DNA of 64,000 nt from contig DATJQJ010000028.1 of NCBI GenBank assembly GCA_035505975.1, forward strand, positions 12,289 to 76,288, given 5' to 3'. Below the pieces are notes generated by a model, which saw only the letters and a program-made list of their open reading frames with translations, made no database searches and was not told the origin of the DNA. The stretch's first letter is position 1; every line of letters begins with the position of its first letter. Origin of the DNA: CAIKOD01 sp035505975. Lineage in GTDB: Archaea > Halobacteriota > Methanomicrobia > Methanomicrobiales > Methanospirillaceae. Shown in pieces: positions 23,929 through 31,787 of the stretch. The position numbers were made by a program, and so were the translations under genes.

Positions 23929-25167
23929 TCACGTATCACTGTCCCGGATTGTGATCCCTGCAAGGTAACCTGTTGAAAATGCTGCCTGAAGGTTATATCC
24001 CCCTGTATCTCCATCGATATCGAGCACTTCCCCGATAAAGAACATTCCCGGGACCAGGCGCGACTCCATTGTTTTTGGATTGATCTCCGGCAGATGGACC
24101 CCGCCCCTCGTGACCATTGCTTCGCGAGGACCGCCCAGCGATTGTACCGTGAATGGGAAAGCCATAAGGGCCCCGATGATATCCTTTCTCTGTTGTCTGC
24201 TTATATGGGAACAGGTAACAGCGGCAGGTATACCGGTAACTGCGAGGAGCGAGGAGACGAACCGTTCGGGAAGACCGAGCGATGTGATAATCCCGGCAAT
24301 CCGGGAAACGGGATTCTCGTTCATCATCTTCATCAGATCGGTCTCCAGACGGGCCCTGTCAGAAACCGGGACAAAGGAGACGTTCAACACGTCTCCGGCC
24401 CTGATGTACCGGGAGCAGTCGAGGACTCCCGGGCCCGATAGCCCGCGGTGGGTGAAGAGCAGGTCGCCCGTGCCCGACCCTGCTACTGCTCCGCCCCGGC
24501 GCACGGTAATACTTGCCTGCCGGAATGAAATGCCAGGAAGGTCCGCGAACGGAAACTCTTCGATAATCACCGGGGTGAGTGCAGGGGCAGTCTCCGTAAC
24601 GGTATGGCCGCAGGACCGTGCAAACCGGTAGCCGTCCCCTGTCGACCCGGTTTCAGGGTAGGTTATTCCTCCCGTGGCAATGACGACGTTCCTCCCATAG
24701 TATCTGCCCGACCCGGTCTCCACCCTGAACACGTCATCTTCCCGGCAAATGCATGTGACCGGTTCGTTGAAAATAAGCCAGGTGCCCTTGGATTGGCATT
24801 CCTTCACAAGGACCGAGAGGACATCCTGGGATTTCCAGGAGACCGGGAAAATTTTCCCTCCTTCTGTTTCGAGCGTTTCAAGACCTCGTTCCTTAAAAAA
24901 CAGGGTTAACGAAGAATTAGGGAAATTCAGGAGAGCCGGGGTGATGAATCTTCCATGTTCGCCATAGTGGGATAGAAAATCGCGGATCGCTCCCCCGTGA
25001 GTGATATTGCACTGGCCCGACCCGGTGATCAGCAGTTTTCTCCCAGGACCGGGATTCTTTTCGATGAGGAGTATATCCCCGTAACCGGAAGATGCGTGGA
25101 TGGCACAGAATAGTCCTGCAGGTCCCCCCCCGACAATGATCGCACGGAACACCGTTTTCGGCGTCAT
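23929..25167 (-). CDS. BaiN/HI0933-like flavoprotein
   Basis: A 412-aa FAD-binding protein. The dinucleotide-binding start is AIIVGGGPAGLFCAIHASS, then KLLITGSGQCNITHGG, and an NADP-like segment VVIATGGITYPETGSTGDGYRFA. The end has GMFFIGEVLDIDGDTGGYNLQAAFSTGY, the signature of the HI0933/BaiN (YhiN) family, whose substrate is uncertain. The ORF reaches 25350, but the ATG at 25167 overlaps the pelA stop by one base (TGATG), so it is translationally coupled to pelA. Confidence 0.88.
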   Translation of the reverse strand: MTPKTVFRAIIVGGGPAGLFCAIHASSGYGDILLIEKNPGPGRKLLITGSGQCNITHGGAIRDFLSHYGEHGRFITPALLNFPNSSLTLFFKERGLETLETEGGKIFPVSWKSQDVLSVLVKECQSKGTWLIFNEPVTCICREDDVFRVETGSGRYYGRNVVIATGGITYPETGSTGDGYRFARSCGHTVTETAPALTPVIIEEFPFADLPGISFRQASITVRRGGAVAGSGTGDLLFTHRGLSGPGVLDCSRYIRAGDVLNVSFVPVSDRARLETDLMKMMNENPVSRIAGIITSLGLPERFVSSLLAVTGIPAAVTCSHISRQQRKDIIGALMAFPFTVQSLGGPREAMVTRGGVHLPEINPKTMESRLVPGMFFIGEVLDIDGDTGGYNLQAAFSTGYLAGITIRDSDT

Positions 25168-26189
25168 CAGATCCCGAACCTGAGGATCGCTGCAATCCCG
25201 CCAAGGGATTCCAGCTTCTTTCCCGGCTCGAAATTGGTGGAAAACACGACTACGTCCGCATTGCACCGTTCGGCTTCTTCGAGAAGGGTTGTAATGCCAG
25301 GGTCGTGGATGAGCGTATCTGCCACGAGTACCTGCCCGACCGCCCCGCAATCAATAGATTTCGCGACTTCAGCCCTTCCATAAGCCACTGGTTCCCCCTT
25401 TGAAATTCTTTTTAAGAATTCGTCCATCAGGGTCACTTCACGGGCGAGCTGCAGGTCTCCCACCAGTTTTTCGAGGGCCCCGAGGCCGATCACTTCCTGG
25501 ACTGCCCCGGCCCCCCCTCTCCTTGTCTCGACGACAACGGTTTTCACCGCCTTTTCGCTGTCCCGGGCCCTGAAAAACTTCATGAAATCGTCCTTGATAA
25601 ACCCGGGCCCGGCTACGATAAGCGGACCGGTAATAAGTTCCACCTGCTCGAAGACCGTATCGAAAAATGCGGCCCGGTTATTGGTCTCCGCCCCCTTGCC
25701 GCTTCCCATCGTAATTGTCATGACCGGTTCCGGACCGTACTGGCGCACCCTGAAGAGTTCGGCCTCGCCTTCTTCCACGCTGAGTATATGGAGTACGTCG
25801 TAAACCGAGGCCCTCACTGCCCGGTCGATGCGTTCGAGGTCCCTGCGGCTCCAGTTCCTGATTACCGAGATCTCGTAGCCGGGCTCGATATTGAACGTGT
25901 GGTGCGAGCCGGTATCAGGGCCCTGTTCTATGACCCCGGTAACCCTGAGGCGGTTGGCATAATGGTGGAACTCCACCTTCCCGACACGGATACCGAGCCT
26001 GACCGGTTTTTTCTCCGCTTTTTCGGGTCGGATTTTATCTGAAGATAAATCGACGGTCCTGAATGTCGTGGCAAATACCAGGTCTCCCGGGCAGATCAAG
26101 TGGTCCAGGTGCCAGATATCGTCGATCGTTTCAGGGAACAACCTGATCTCCCCATAGGATTTTATGAGGTCCCCGTATTCGGCTTTCAT
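25167..26189 (-). CDS. pelA: Pelota (aPelota) ribosome-rescue factor
   Basis: A 340-aa protein of the eRF1/Pelota superfamily without the NIKS/GGQ motifs of release factors. The N-terminal SM-fold domain includes PETIDDIWHLDHLICPGDLVFA, the core FDTVFEQVELITGPLIVAGPGFIKDDF is typical, and the C-terminal domain ends VVFSTNFEPGKKL. It recognises ribosomes stalled on mRNA and recruits aEF1-alpha and ABCE1. It lies 4 bp after rqcH and within 3 kb of abce1: a ribosome-rescue neighbourhood. Confidence 0.93.
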   Translation of the reverse strand: MKAEYGDLIKSYGEIRLFPETIDDIWHLDHLICPGDLVFATTFRTVDLSSDKIRPEKAEKKPVRLGIRVGKVEFHHYANRLRVTGVIEQGPDTGSHHTFNIEPGYEISVIRNWSRRDLERIDRAVRASVYDVLHILSVEEGEAELFRVRQYGPEPVMTITMGSGKGAETNNRAAFFDTVFEQVELITGPLIVAGPGFIKDDFMKFFRARDSEKAVKTVVVETRRGGAGAVQEVIGLGALEKLVGDLQLAREVTLMDEFLKRISKGEPVAYGRAEVAKSIDCGAVGQVLVADTLIHDPGITTLLEEAERCNADVVVFSTNFEPGKKLESLGGIAAILRFGI

Positions 26190-26193
26190 CGGA

Positions 26194-28107
26194 TCATTGC
26201 ACCCCTGATGTTTCCACGGTATCCGTTATGTCGGACCCGCCCGGTGGCACGAACCCTGCAATTTTTTCCGTGTTAAGGACGGATTTCAGGGACTTCCACT
26301 CGGGTTCCGGAATTCTTTCGCGCAGAATCCTGAGCACCTTCTTCGCTGTGTCGTTCGGCTCGTACTGGCCGGGTTTTAGTACCACCATATATCGGGCCCG
26401 GCGTTTGACTGCCGATACCGCCCCACCGATCACGGCGATTTCCGGCTCGGTCTGAAGGCCTATTGCGATACCGAGGGGGATGTCCCGGAAGTAGGTACGC
26501 TCGCCCCTGACGATAAAAGAGCCCCTGCTTACGTACTCCCCTGACTCGGGCGTCTTACTTACCTGGTCAGGGCGGACGGCGTACACATCAGCGCTGAAGT
26601 GGCCGCTTCTCCAGGCACCCGAAAAGGATGCGGCGAATGCTGTGACTTCGTCCATGCACTGTGTGGTGCCCTTGACGATGACGACGCTTGCACCATGCAC
26701 GTCGGCGTGGACAAACAAATCCCTGCCTTCCATGTACTTTTTCACGAGTTCTTCATTCTGCGATGCATCGCGGCCGCCCAGCACGAGGACCCCGTCGCTC
26801 GTGAAAAACCATCGGAACCGGTGGTACCACTTTTTTTTCAGGACCGGCATGTGAATTTTCGTCGCCGCCCGTTTTGGAAGGGGCTTTTCCATGGCAATTT
26901 TTGCGCCGGCGATCTTCTTTTTGTATTTCTTGATTTCCGAGTAGTAACGACCAAGATTTGCTTCCACATTCTCGTGCACATGGATCGTGACCCTGGTGTC
27001 GAGGTCAAGTTCGACCGATGCATCAGCTGGGTTCACGGAAACGATCGAAGCGGCAGGCCCTTCCCTGTTCTTTCTGATGATCTCGTCGATCTCCTGCCAT
27101 GACCGGGTCCTGCTCGCCTGGTCGAGCGTGCTGATGATCTCAGCGACAAGCTGATAATTCTCATATATCTTTTCTGTGATCCGTTCGAGGTCGGCTATCT
27201 TCCTGTTAAATTTTAACAATGCCTTTTCCTGGTAATCCCGTATCACGTCTTCCCTGGAACGCTTCGGCACGGTCTTTTTTACACCTGGAGTCCTCGGGAT
27301 TTTTGGGATATAAAATGCGTCGAGCGCCTCGTTAAATGTCGGGAACCGTTTCAGTTCCCCTGCCTCTGTCGTGACGAAGGGGACACAGCTATCTTTTGTA
27401 ATTACCGGGTCCCTTCCAGATTCCGCCCGGTGTACGAGGTCGAAAATCGCATTCCTGATAACCGAGGCATCAACAGCAGATGAGGTAGTATTTTTATCGA
27501 TACCGGTTTCCAGGCATATGAACTCGGCATAGTTGCCTCCAAGAAGCGCACCGACGGCAAGGGCCTTTACTATCTCGCGGTTTTCACTCGCAAGAAAACG
27601 GGCAAACCCCTCTTCGTCGAGGAGCAGGGGGTCGTTCTCAGGCATTCGATAGATAGCTCCCGGTACAATGTCCCTCTCCCGGAAACGCTGGAAGGAAAAC
27701 GGCCTGATGATCTCGTAACCCTCGTTGCAGAGGATAACGTTTCCGGCGTCGTACAGCTCGATCACGAGGTGCAGGGTCGTCCCTCCCTTCCCGATATCGA
27801 AAATTATCGTTCGGGAAAGCCCGTGCTGCCTGATGCCAAGGATTTTCCCCCCTGCAAGGTATTTTCTGAGGAACATCGCAAAAGGCGGGGGAATTTTCGG
27901 CGGAACGGGCAATTCACGGACAAGGTGTGCCCGTTTACCAGGTTCGATGATCAGCAGGTGCCTGGCATGTTCCTCTCCGTTCAACCTGACACCCATCGTT
28001 GCGCCCCCGAACTGGAATACTTTGTTGATCCAGAGCGGCAGGAGTCCCGATAGCTCCGAAACGACTGCCCTGACATCGATCCCGCTCAATCCCGCCTGTG
28101 TTGCCAT
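26194..28107 (-). CDS. rqcH: RqcH (NFACT-family ribosome quality control protein)
   Basis: A 637-aa NFACT protein. It has an NFACT-N domain (GIDVRAVVSELSGLLPLWINKVFQ), a middle helical/coiled-coil region (FNRKIADLERITEKIYENYQLV) and a C-terminal NFACT-R domain (WFFTSDGVLVLGGRDASQNEELV and DVHGASVVIVKG). RqcH binds the large subunit carrying a stalled peptidyl-tRNA and, in characterised systems, adds tails to mark the peptide. A TTG at 28119 opens the ORF; the ATG at 28107 is preferred. The next gene, pelA, begins 4 bp after the stop. Confidence 0.92.
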   Translation of the reverse strand: MATQAGLSGIDVRAVVSELSGLLPLWINKVFQFGGATMGVRLNGEEHARHLLIIEPGKRAHLVRELPVPPKIPPPFAMFLRKYLAGGKILGIRQHGLSRTIIFDIGKGGTTLHLVIELYDAGNVILCNEGYEIIRPFSFQRFRERDIVPGAIYRMPENDPLLLDEEGFARFLASENREIVKALAVGALLGGNYAEFICLETGIDKNTTSSAVDASVIRNAIFDLVHRAESGRDPVITKDSCVPFVTTEAGELKRFPTFNEALDAFYIPKIPRTPGVKKTVPKRSREDVIRDYQEKALLKFNRKIADLERITEKIYENYQLVAEIISTLDQASRTRSWQEIDEIIRKNREGPAASIVSVNPADASVELDLDTRVTIHVHENVEANLGRYYSEIKKYKKKIAGAKIAMEKPLPKRAATKIHMPVLKKKWYHRFRWFFTSDGVLVLGGRDASQNEELVKKYMEGRDLFVHADVHGASVVIVKGTTQCMDEVTAFAASFSGAWRSGHFSADVYAVRPDQVSKTPESGEYVSRGSFIVRGERTYFRDIPLGIAIGLQTEPEIAVIGGAVSAVKRRARYMVVLKPGQYEPNDTAKKVLRILRERIPEPEWKSLKSVLNTEKIAGFVPPGGSDITDTVETSGVQ

Positions 28108-28249
28108 GCGTGTTGACAATTATTTTGTCGATACTTGGTTAATCATATTCCTATAGTCCGGATGTTCCCGTGGTGAAAATCCCAAAGACCTCCCTGACAT
28201 GACCGAAGACTCCGGCTCCCCGACCCGTCCACTGCCTGGATAAGACACT

Positions 28250-28260
28250 ATTATAAATAC
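28250..28260 (+). promoter_or_regulatory. TATA box upstream of the EMC6-like gene
   Basis: CTATTATAAATACTC is centred near 28255. The predicted start falls near 28280, close to an in-frame ATG at 28276, leaving two possible translation starts for the gene downstream. Confidence 0.45.
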
Positions 28261-28340
28261 TCCCTTCTAATAATTATGAGAAATTGCAGGAAAAAGGCCA
28301 CGTTTTACCTGCAAGGATCCCAGGGGACCCGGTGTAACTG

Positions 28341-28358
28341 CCGGTATATCTATACCGG
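28341..28358. repeat. perfect inverted repeat in the EMC6-like leader
   Basis: CCGGTATA-TC-TATACCGG, 8-bp perfect arms with a 2-nt centre, about 60 nt before the ATG at 28417. It is too tight for a good RNA hairpin, so a protein-binding site is more likely. Confidence 0.35.
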
Positions 28359-28416
28359 TTTGAATAGGTGCAAATACCGCAAGTCCTCGATAAAACGTTG
28401 TCAGATCGGTGTCGTG

Positions 28417-28794
28417 ATGCCTGAGGAAACAGCCAGGGAACAGCCTGAAATAAAACAGCCTGAAATAAAAAGGAAGAAGCTTACGCCGCTTGAGAAGCAG
28501 GAACAGCACATCCAGAGAATAAAAAGGACGGCGACAGCCTGCTTCATGGGAATAATAACCGGGGTTATCTCGTTTCTTATCGTGCCTCCTGATCAGGTCA
28601 GGGGATTATCGAATTACCTGCTGCTCGCAATATTCATCATGCTTGCGGGTGTGGTAGTCCAGCGACACCTGTTCGTGTTCCTGAAACTGAATACACCGAA
28701 ACTTGGCAAAAAAGACTGGTTCTACCAGGGGTTCATGACGTTTGCATTCTGGTTCATCACCTGGAGTCTCCTCTTGTCGAACCTGCCACGGTGA
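28417..28794 (+). CDS. EMC6-like archaeal membrane protein
   Basis: A 125-aa protein. The N-terminus is charged, with a short duplicated element (EQPEIKQPEIKRKK) encoded by a direct DNA repeat. Three hydrophobic helices follow (FMGIITGVISFLIV, YLLLAIFIMLAGVVVQ, FYQGFMTFAFWFITWSLLLS). LGKKDWFYQGFMTFAFWFITW is characteristic of the EMC6-arch family, relatives of the eukaryotic ER-membrane-complex subunit. A role in membrane protein insertion is inferred from that. An in-frame upstream start at 28276 would add 47 residues with five cysteines. The stop is 7 bp before the abce1 start. Confidence 0.8.
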   Translation: MPEETAREQPEIKQPEIKRKKLTPLEKQEQHIQRIKRTATACFMGIITGVISFLIVPPDQVRGLSNYLLLAIFIMLAGVVVQRHLFVFLKLNTPKLGKKDWFYQGFMTFAFWFITWSLLLSNLPR

Positions 28795-28801
28795 TCCCGA
28801 G

Positions 28802-30568
28802 ATGCGGATAGCTGTTGTCCATCGCGACCGTTGCCATTCCCGTAAGTGCGGGACCGAGTGCATCATCTATTGCCCGCGTGTGAGGACCGGGGACGAGACG
28901 GTCGTCATCGGTGAGGATGCGAAGGCCTGCATATCAGAAGAGCTCTGCGTCGGTTGTGGCATCTGCATTAAAAAATGCCCGTTCGATGCCATCGATATCG
29001 TGAGCCTTCCCGAGGAGCTGGAACATGCAACCCACCGATACGGCCCGAACGGGTTTGCCCTGTATGGCCTCCCGATACCCGTAGGAGGTAAAGTAACGGG
29101 ACTCCTCGGGGCAAACGGGATCGGGAAGAGCACCGCGATAAAAATCCTGTCAGGCCAGCTCAGGCCCAACCTCGGCGAGCCCGGGCACGAGTCTGTCTGG
29201 GACGAGATCCTGAAAAAATATGCCGGGACCGAGCTTTACGACTACCTCCAGATGATCTCGAGGGGGTCGGTGAAGGTCGCTGTCAAGCCCCAGTACATCG
29301 ACTATATCCCGAAGGTGTTCAAGGGCAGCGTGGGTGACCTCCTTAAAAAGACTGACGAGAGAGGTATCCTTGCCGATTACATCGAGTCCCTGTCCCTTGC
29401 TGCGATCATCGACCACGATATCGCCACACTCTCGGGGGGAGAGCTCCAGCGCGTAGCCGCCGTTGCATGCCTTGCGAGGGATGCGGATTTCTATTTCCTT
29501 GACGAGATCACGCCGTTTCTGGACATTCACCAGAGGATGGCCGTTGCCCGGTTGATCAGGGAACTGGCAGAGCACCGTCCGATCATGATTGTCGAACACG
29601 ACCTTGCGATCCTCGACATGCTGGCCGACACTGTCCATATCGCGTACGGAAAGCCGGCGGTGTTCGGGGTCATCACCCAGCCGAAAGGGGTGCGGATCGG
29701 CATCAACCAGTACCTCGAGGGATATCTTCACGAAGAAAATGTCAGGTTCCGCGATACCCAGGTAGTATTTGAGAAAAGGGCTCATGTAAAGGAGTCCGAG
29801 CGGGTCGTCCTCTTCGAGTTCCCGAAAATGACGAAGCGCTACGAACGGTTCTCGCTCGTTGTCGCCGAGGGAGAGATCAGGGCAGGCGAAGTACTCGGGG
29901 TTGTGGGTGCGAACGGTATCGGGAAAAGTACGTTTGCCCAGCTCCTTGCAGGTGCCGAAAAGCCGGACACCGGGACCATCGATACGAAGATCCGGATCTC
30001 CTACAAGCCGCAGTACATCAAGGCAGACAGTTCTGACACTGTGGAATTTTATCTCCGCAGTTGCACGACAAAATTCGATTCGGCACTGTACCAGCACGAG
30101 GTCCTGGAACAACTTGCGCTCGGCCCGATCCTCCAGTCACCCGTGGACACCCTCTCGGGGGGGGAACTCCAGAGGGTCGCCATTGCTGCATGCCTTTCAA
30201 AAGATGCCGATCTCTATATCCTCGACGAACCCAGTGCCCACCTGGACGTCGAACAACGGGTCAAGATCACCCGGATGTTCAAGCGGCACGTCGACGGGAA
30301 GGATGCGGCAATCCTCGTCATCGATCACGATATCTACTTAATCGATATGATCAGCGAACGGATCCTCGTGTTCGAGGGTGTCCCAGGGCAGGAGGGCAGG
30401 GCGCTGGGCCCCTTCGACATGCGAAAAGGGATGAACCTCTTCCTCGCAGAGCTGGGCGTCACCTTCAGACGCGACCAGAGCGGTCGCCCGAGGATCAACA
30501 AGCCAGATTCGTACCTCGACCGGGAACAGCGGGCGAGCGGGGAATATTACTATTACACGGAAGAATGA
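28802..30568 (+). CDS. abce1: ABCE1/Rli1 ribosome-recycling ATPase
   Basis: A 588-aa protein with two N-terminal ferredoxin-type Fe-S motifs (CHSRKCGTECIIYCP and CVGCGICIKKCPFDAI) and two ABC ATPase domains. Both Walker A loops read GANGIGKST; signatures are LSGGELQR in each; Walker B segments are FYFLDEITPFLD and LYILDEPSAHLD. It splits 70S-like archaeal ribosomes after termination or Pelota-mediated rescue. The ORF extends 20 codons upstream, but the ATG at 28802 starts the conserved MRIAVVHRDRC. It lies 7 bp after the EMC6-like gene, so they form one unit. Confidence 0.96.
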   Translation: MRIAVVHRDRCHSRKCGTECIIYCPRVRTGDETVVIGEDAKACISEELCVGCGICIKKCPFDAIDIVSLPEELEHATHRYGPNGFALYGLPIPVGGKVTGLLGANGIGKSTAIKILSGQLRPNLGEPGHESVWDEILKKYAGTELYDYLQMISRGSVKVAVKPQYIDYIPKVFKGSVGDLLKKTDERGILADYIESLSLAAIIDHDIATLSGGELQRVAAVACLARDADFYFLDEITPFLDIHQRMAVARLIRELAEHRPIMIVEHDLAILDMLADTVHIAYGKPAVFGVITQPKGVRIGINQYLEGYLHEENVRFRDTQVVFEKRAHVKESERVVLFEFPKMTKRYERFSLVVAEGEIRAGEVLGVVGANGIGKSTFAQLLAGAEKPDTGTIDTKIRISYKPQYIKADSSDTVEFYLRSCTTKFDSALYQHEVLEQLALGPILQSPVDTLSGGELQRVAIAACLSKDADLYILDEPSAHLDVEQRVKITRMFKRHVDGKDAAILVIDHDIYLIDMISERILVFEGVPGQEGRALGPFDMRKGMNLFLAELGVTFRRDQSGRPRINKPDSYLDREQRASGEYYYYTEE

Positions 30569-30841
30569 TGCGTTCAGTATCAGGATCTCTTGTTTGGCAA
30601 TCTGGTTGAAAATATCTGTTCCCTGTTGGTTCGGATAAATTCAGGCAATTTACAGGGCCTGTTATGGCCGGAATGGCGCCCCTGGTTCTTAAGGGGATAT
30701 TTGTCATGGACAAGGAGAATATCGACTCATAAATCAACAATAATGGCATCGTTTTTCGATTAAATTGCTTGATGAGTCCTATATTATTGATGATCCTTCA
30801 TTGGTCAGGTTTTTCTATCTCCTGTAATTTTATCCAAACAA

Positions 30842-30892
30842 ATAATCGGATGCCCACGGGGCTCCACCACCTTGCCGCGGGCGATGGAAATA
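30842..30892 (+). repeat. dispersed repeat, partial decayed copy C
   Basis: ATAATCGGATGCCCACGGGG, then CTCCACCACCTTGCCGCGGGCGATGG. It shares the left end and part of the core with copies A and B, but the right half is lost. TTTTATCCAAA just upstream is also present upstream of copy A. It lies between convergent abce1 and a surface-protein gene, in a 394-bp gap where I see nothing else. Confidence 0.5.
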
Positions 30893-30962
30893 CCGAATTT
30901 ACTGTAATACGGGAATAAATTAAAAAGATTCGCCTGCTAAAATGAAAAACAGGATAATTTTT

Positions 30963-31706
30963 TTAGATCTTGCCTTTCTTCTTTAGCACAAATGCAGCGG
31001 CAATCACAACGATAACAACCACTACCAGGATGCCAATGATAGCGGTTGACGGAACGGTCCCGGTGGATCCCGTAGTTGTGGGTGCGTTATTCGAAGCGGG
31101 AGGATTATTTGGTCCTGCAGGGTTCTTCTGCCCGGGCTGAGAATTCGGACTGGTCCCAGGGGTTCCGACGTTTGTTCCTGCCGGATTTCCCGTTTTCGAC
31201 GTTACCTGCGTTCCGGGAGCCGTTGCAGGGACCGATAATACAGGGAACCCGCCTGCTGATGGCTGTGATGAACCGGAAACCGCCCCCGAAAGGCTGGAAG
31301 GAGCAAGGGTCGGGGGTGATGCGGGAGCGGTTTTACTATCGGCTGAGATATCGAGTTTCGTAAGATTCCCGGGTACATACGGGACTGCCTGGGCAGCCTG
31401 GACCCCGTTGATGAGGAAAGTGACGGTGGGCGTCCCTTTTGCAAACGCCTGATCGTCGATCTCTGCATAGAGCTTGTTCTGACCCGATTGAGAGCCATAC
31501 AACCCCTCCTCGGTCGTTGTCAGATGCCCTGCGGGATTGCCGTTGACCTGCACGACGATGACTGTTCCCACGGGAGCCGGTTTGCCGTCAAGAACTACGG
31601 AACCATACCATTCTTCGGGAATAACGGGGATTGCTGCCACGGTACCGATGTAAAGGCCCGTAATCAGCAGTATTAAGAATACCATCTTCTTCATCATGAA
31701 CATCAC
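30963..31706 (-). CDS. secreted, C-terminally anchored surface protein
   Basis: A 247-aa protein. It has a signal peptide (KKMVFLILLITGLYIGTVAA), one domain of about 95 residues (IPVIPEEWYGSVVLDGKPAPVGTVIVVQVNG ... VTFLINGVQAAQ), a long Ser/Thr/Pro/Gly-rich stalk (about 130-215) that is probably glycosylated, and a C-terminal membrane helix (IIGILVVVVIVVIAAAFVL) followed by KKKGKI. The same domain occurs twice in the next gene upstream, so this looks like a minimal single-domain member of that group. Confidence 0.75.
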   Translation of the reverse strand: MMFMMKKMVFLILLITGLYIGTVAAIPVIPEEWYGSVVLDGKPAPVGTVIVVQVNGNPAGHLTTTEEGLYGSQSGQNKLYAEIDDQAFAKGTPTVTFLINGVQAAQAVPYVPGNLTKLDISADSKTAPASPPTLAPSSLSGAVSGSSQPSAGGFPVLSVPATAPGTQVTSKTGNPAGTNVGTPGTSPNSQPGQKNPAGPNNPPASNNAPTTTGSTGTVPSTAIIGILVVVVIVVIAAAFVLKKKGKI

Positions 31707-31787
31707 GCCGATAACCTTGTTAATCAGTCGGTTAGTCTTTCAGATAATAATCTGATGATAAAATATAAAAATTAATCTAAAAAGGGG

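Noticed and set aside
29150..30112. A 320-codon minus-strand ORF inside abce1
   Set aside because: Shadow of a highly conserved gene, with low-information sequence.
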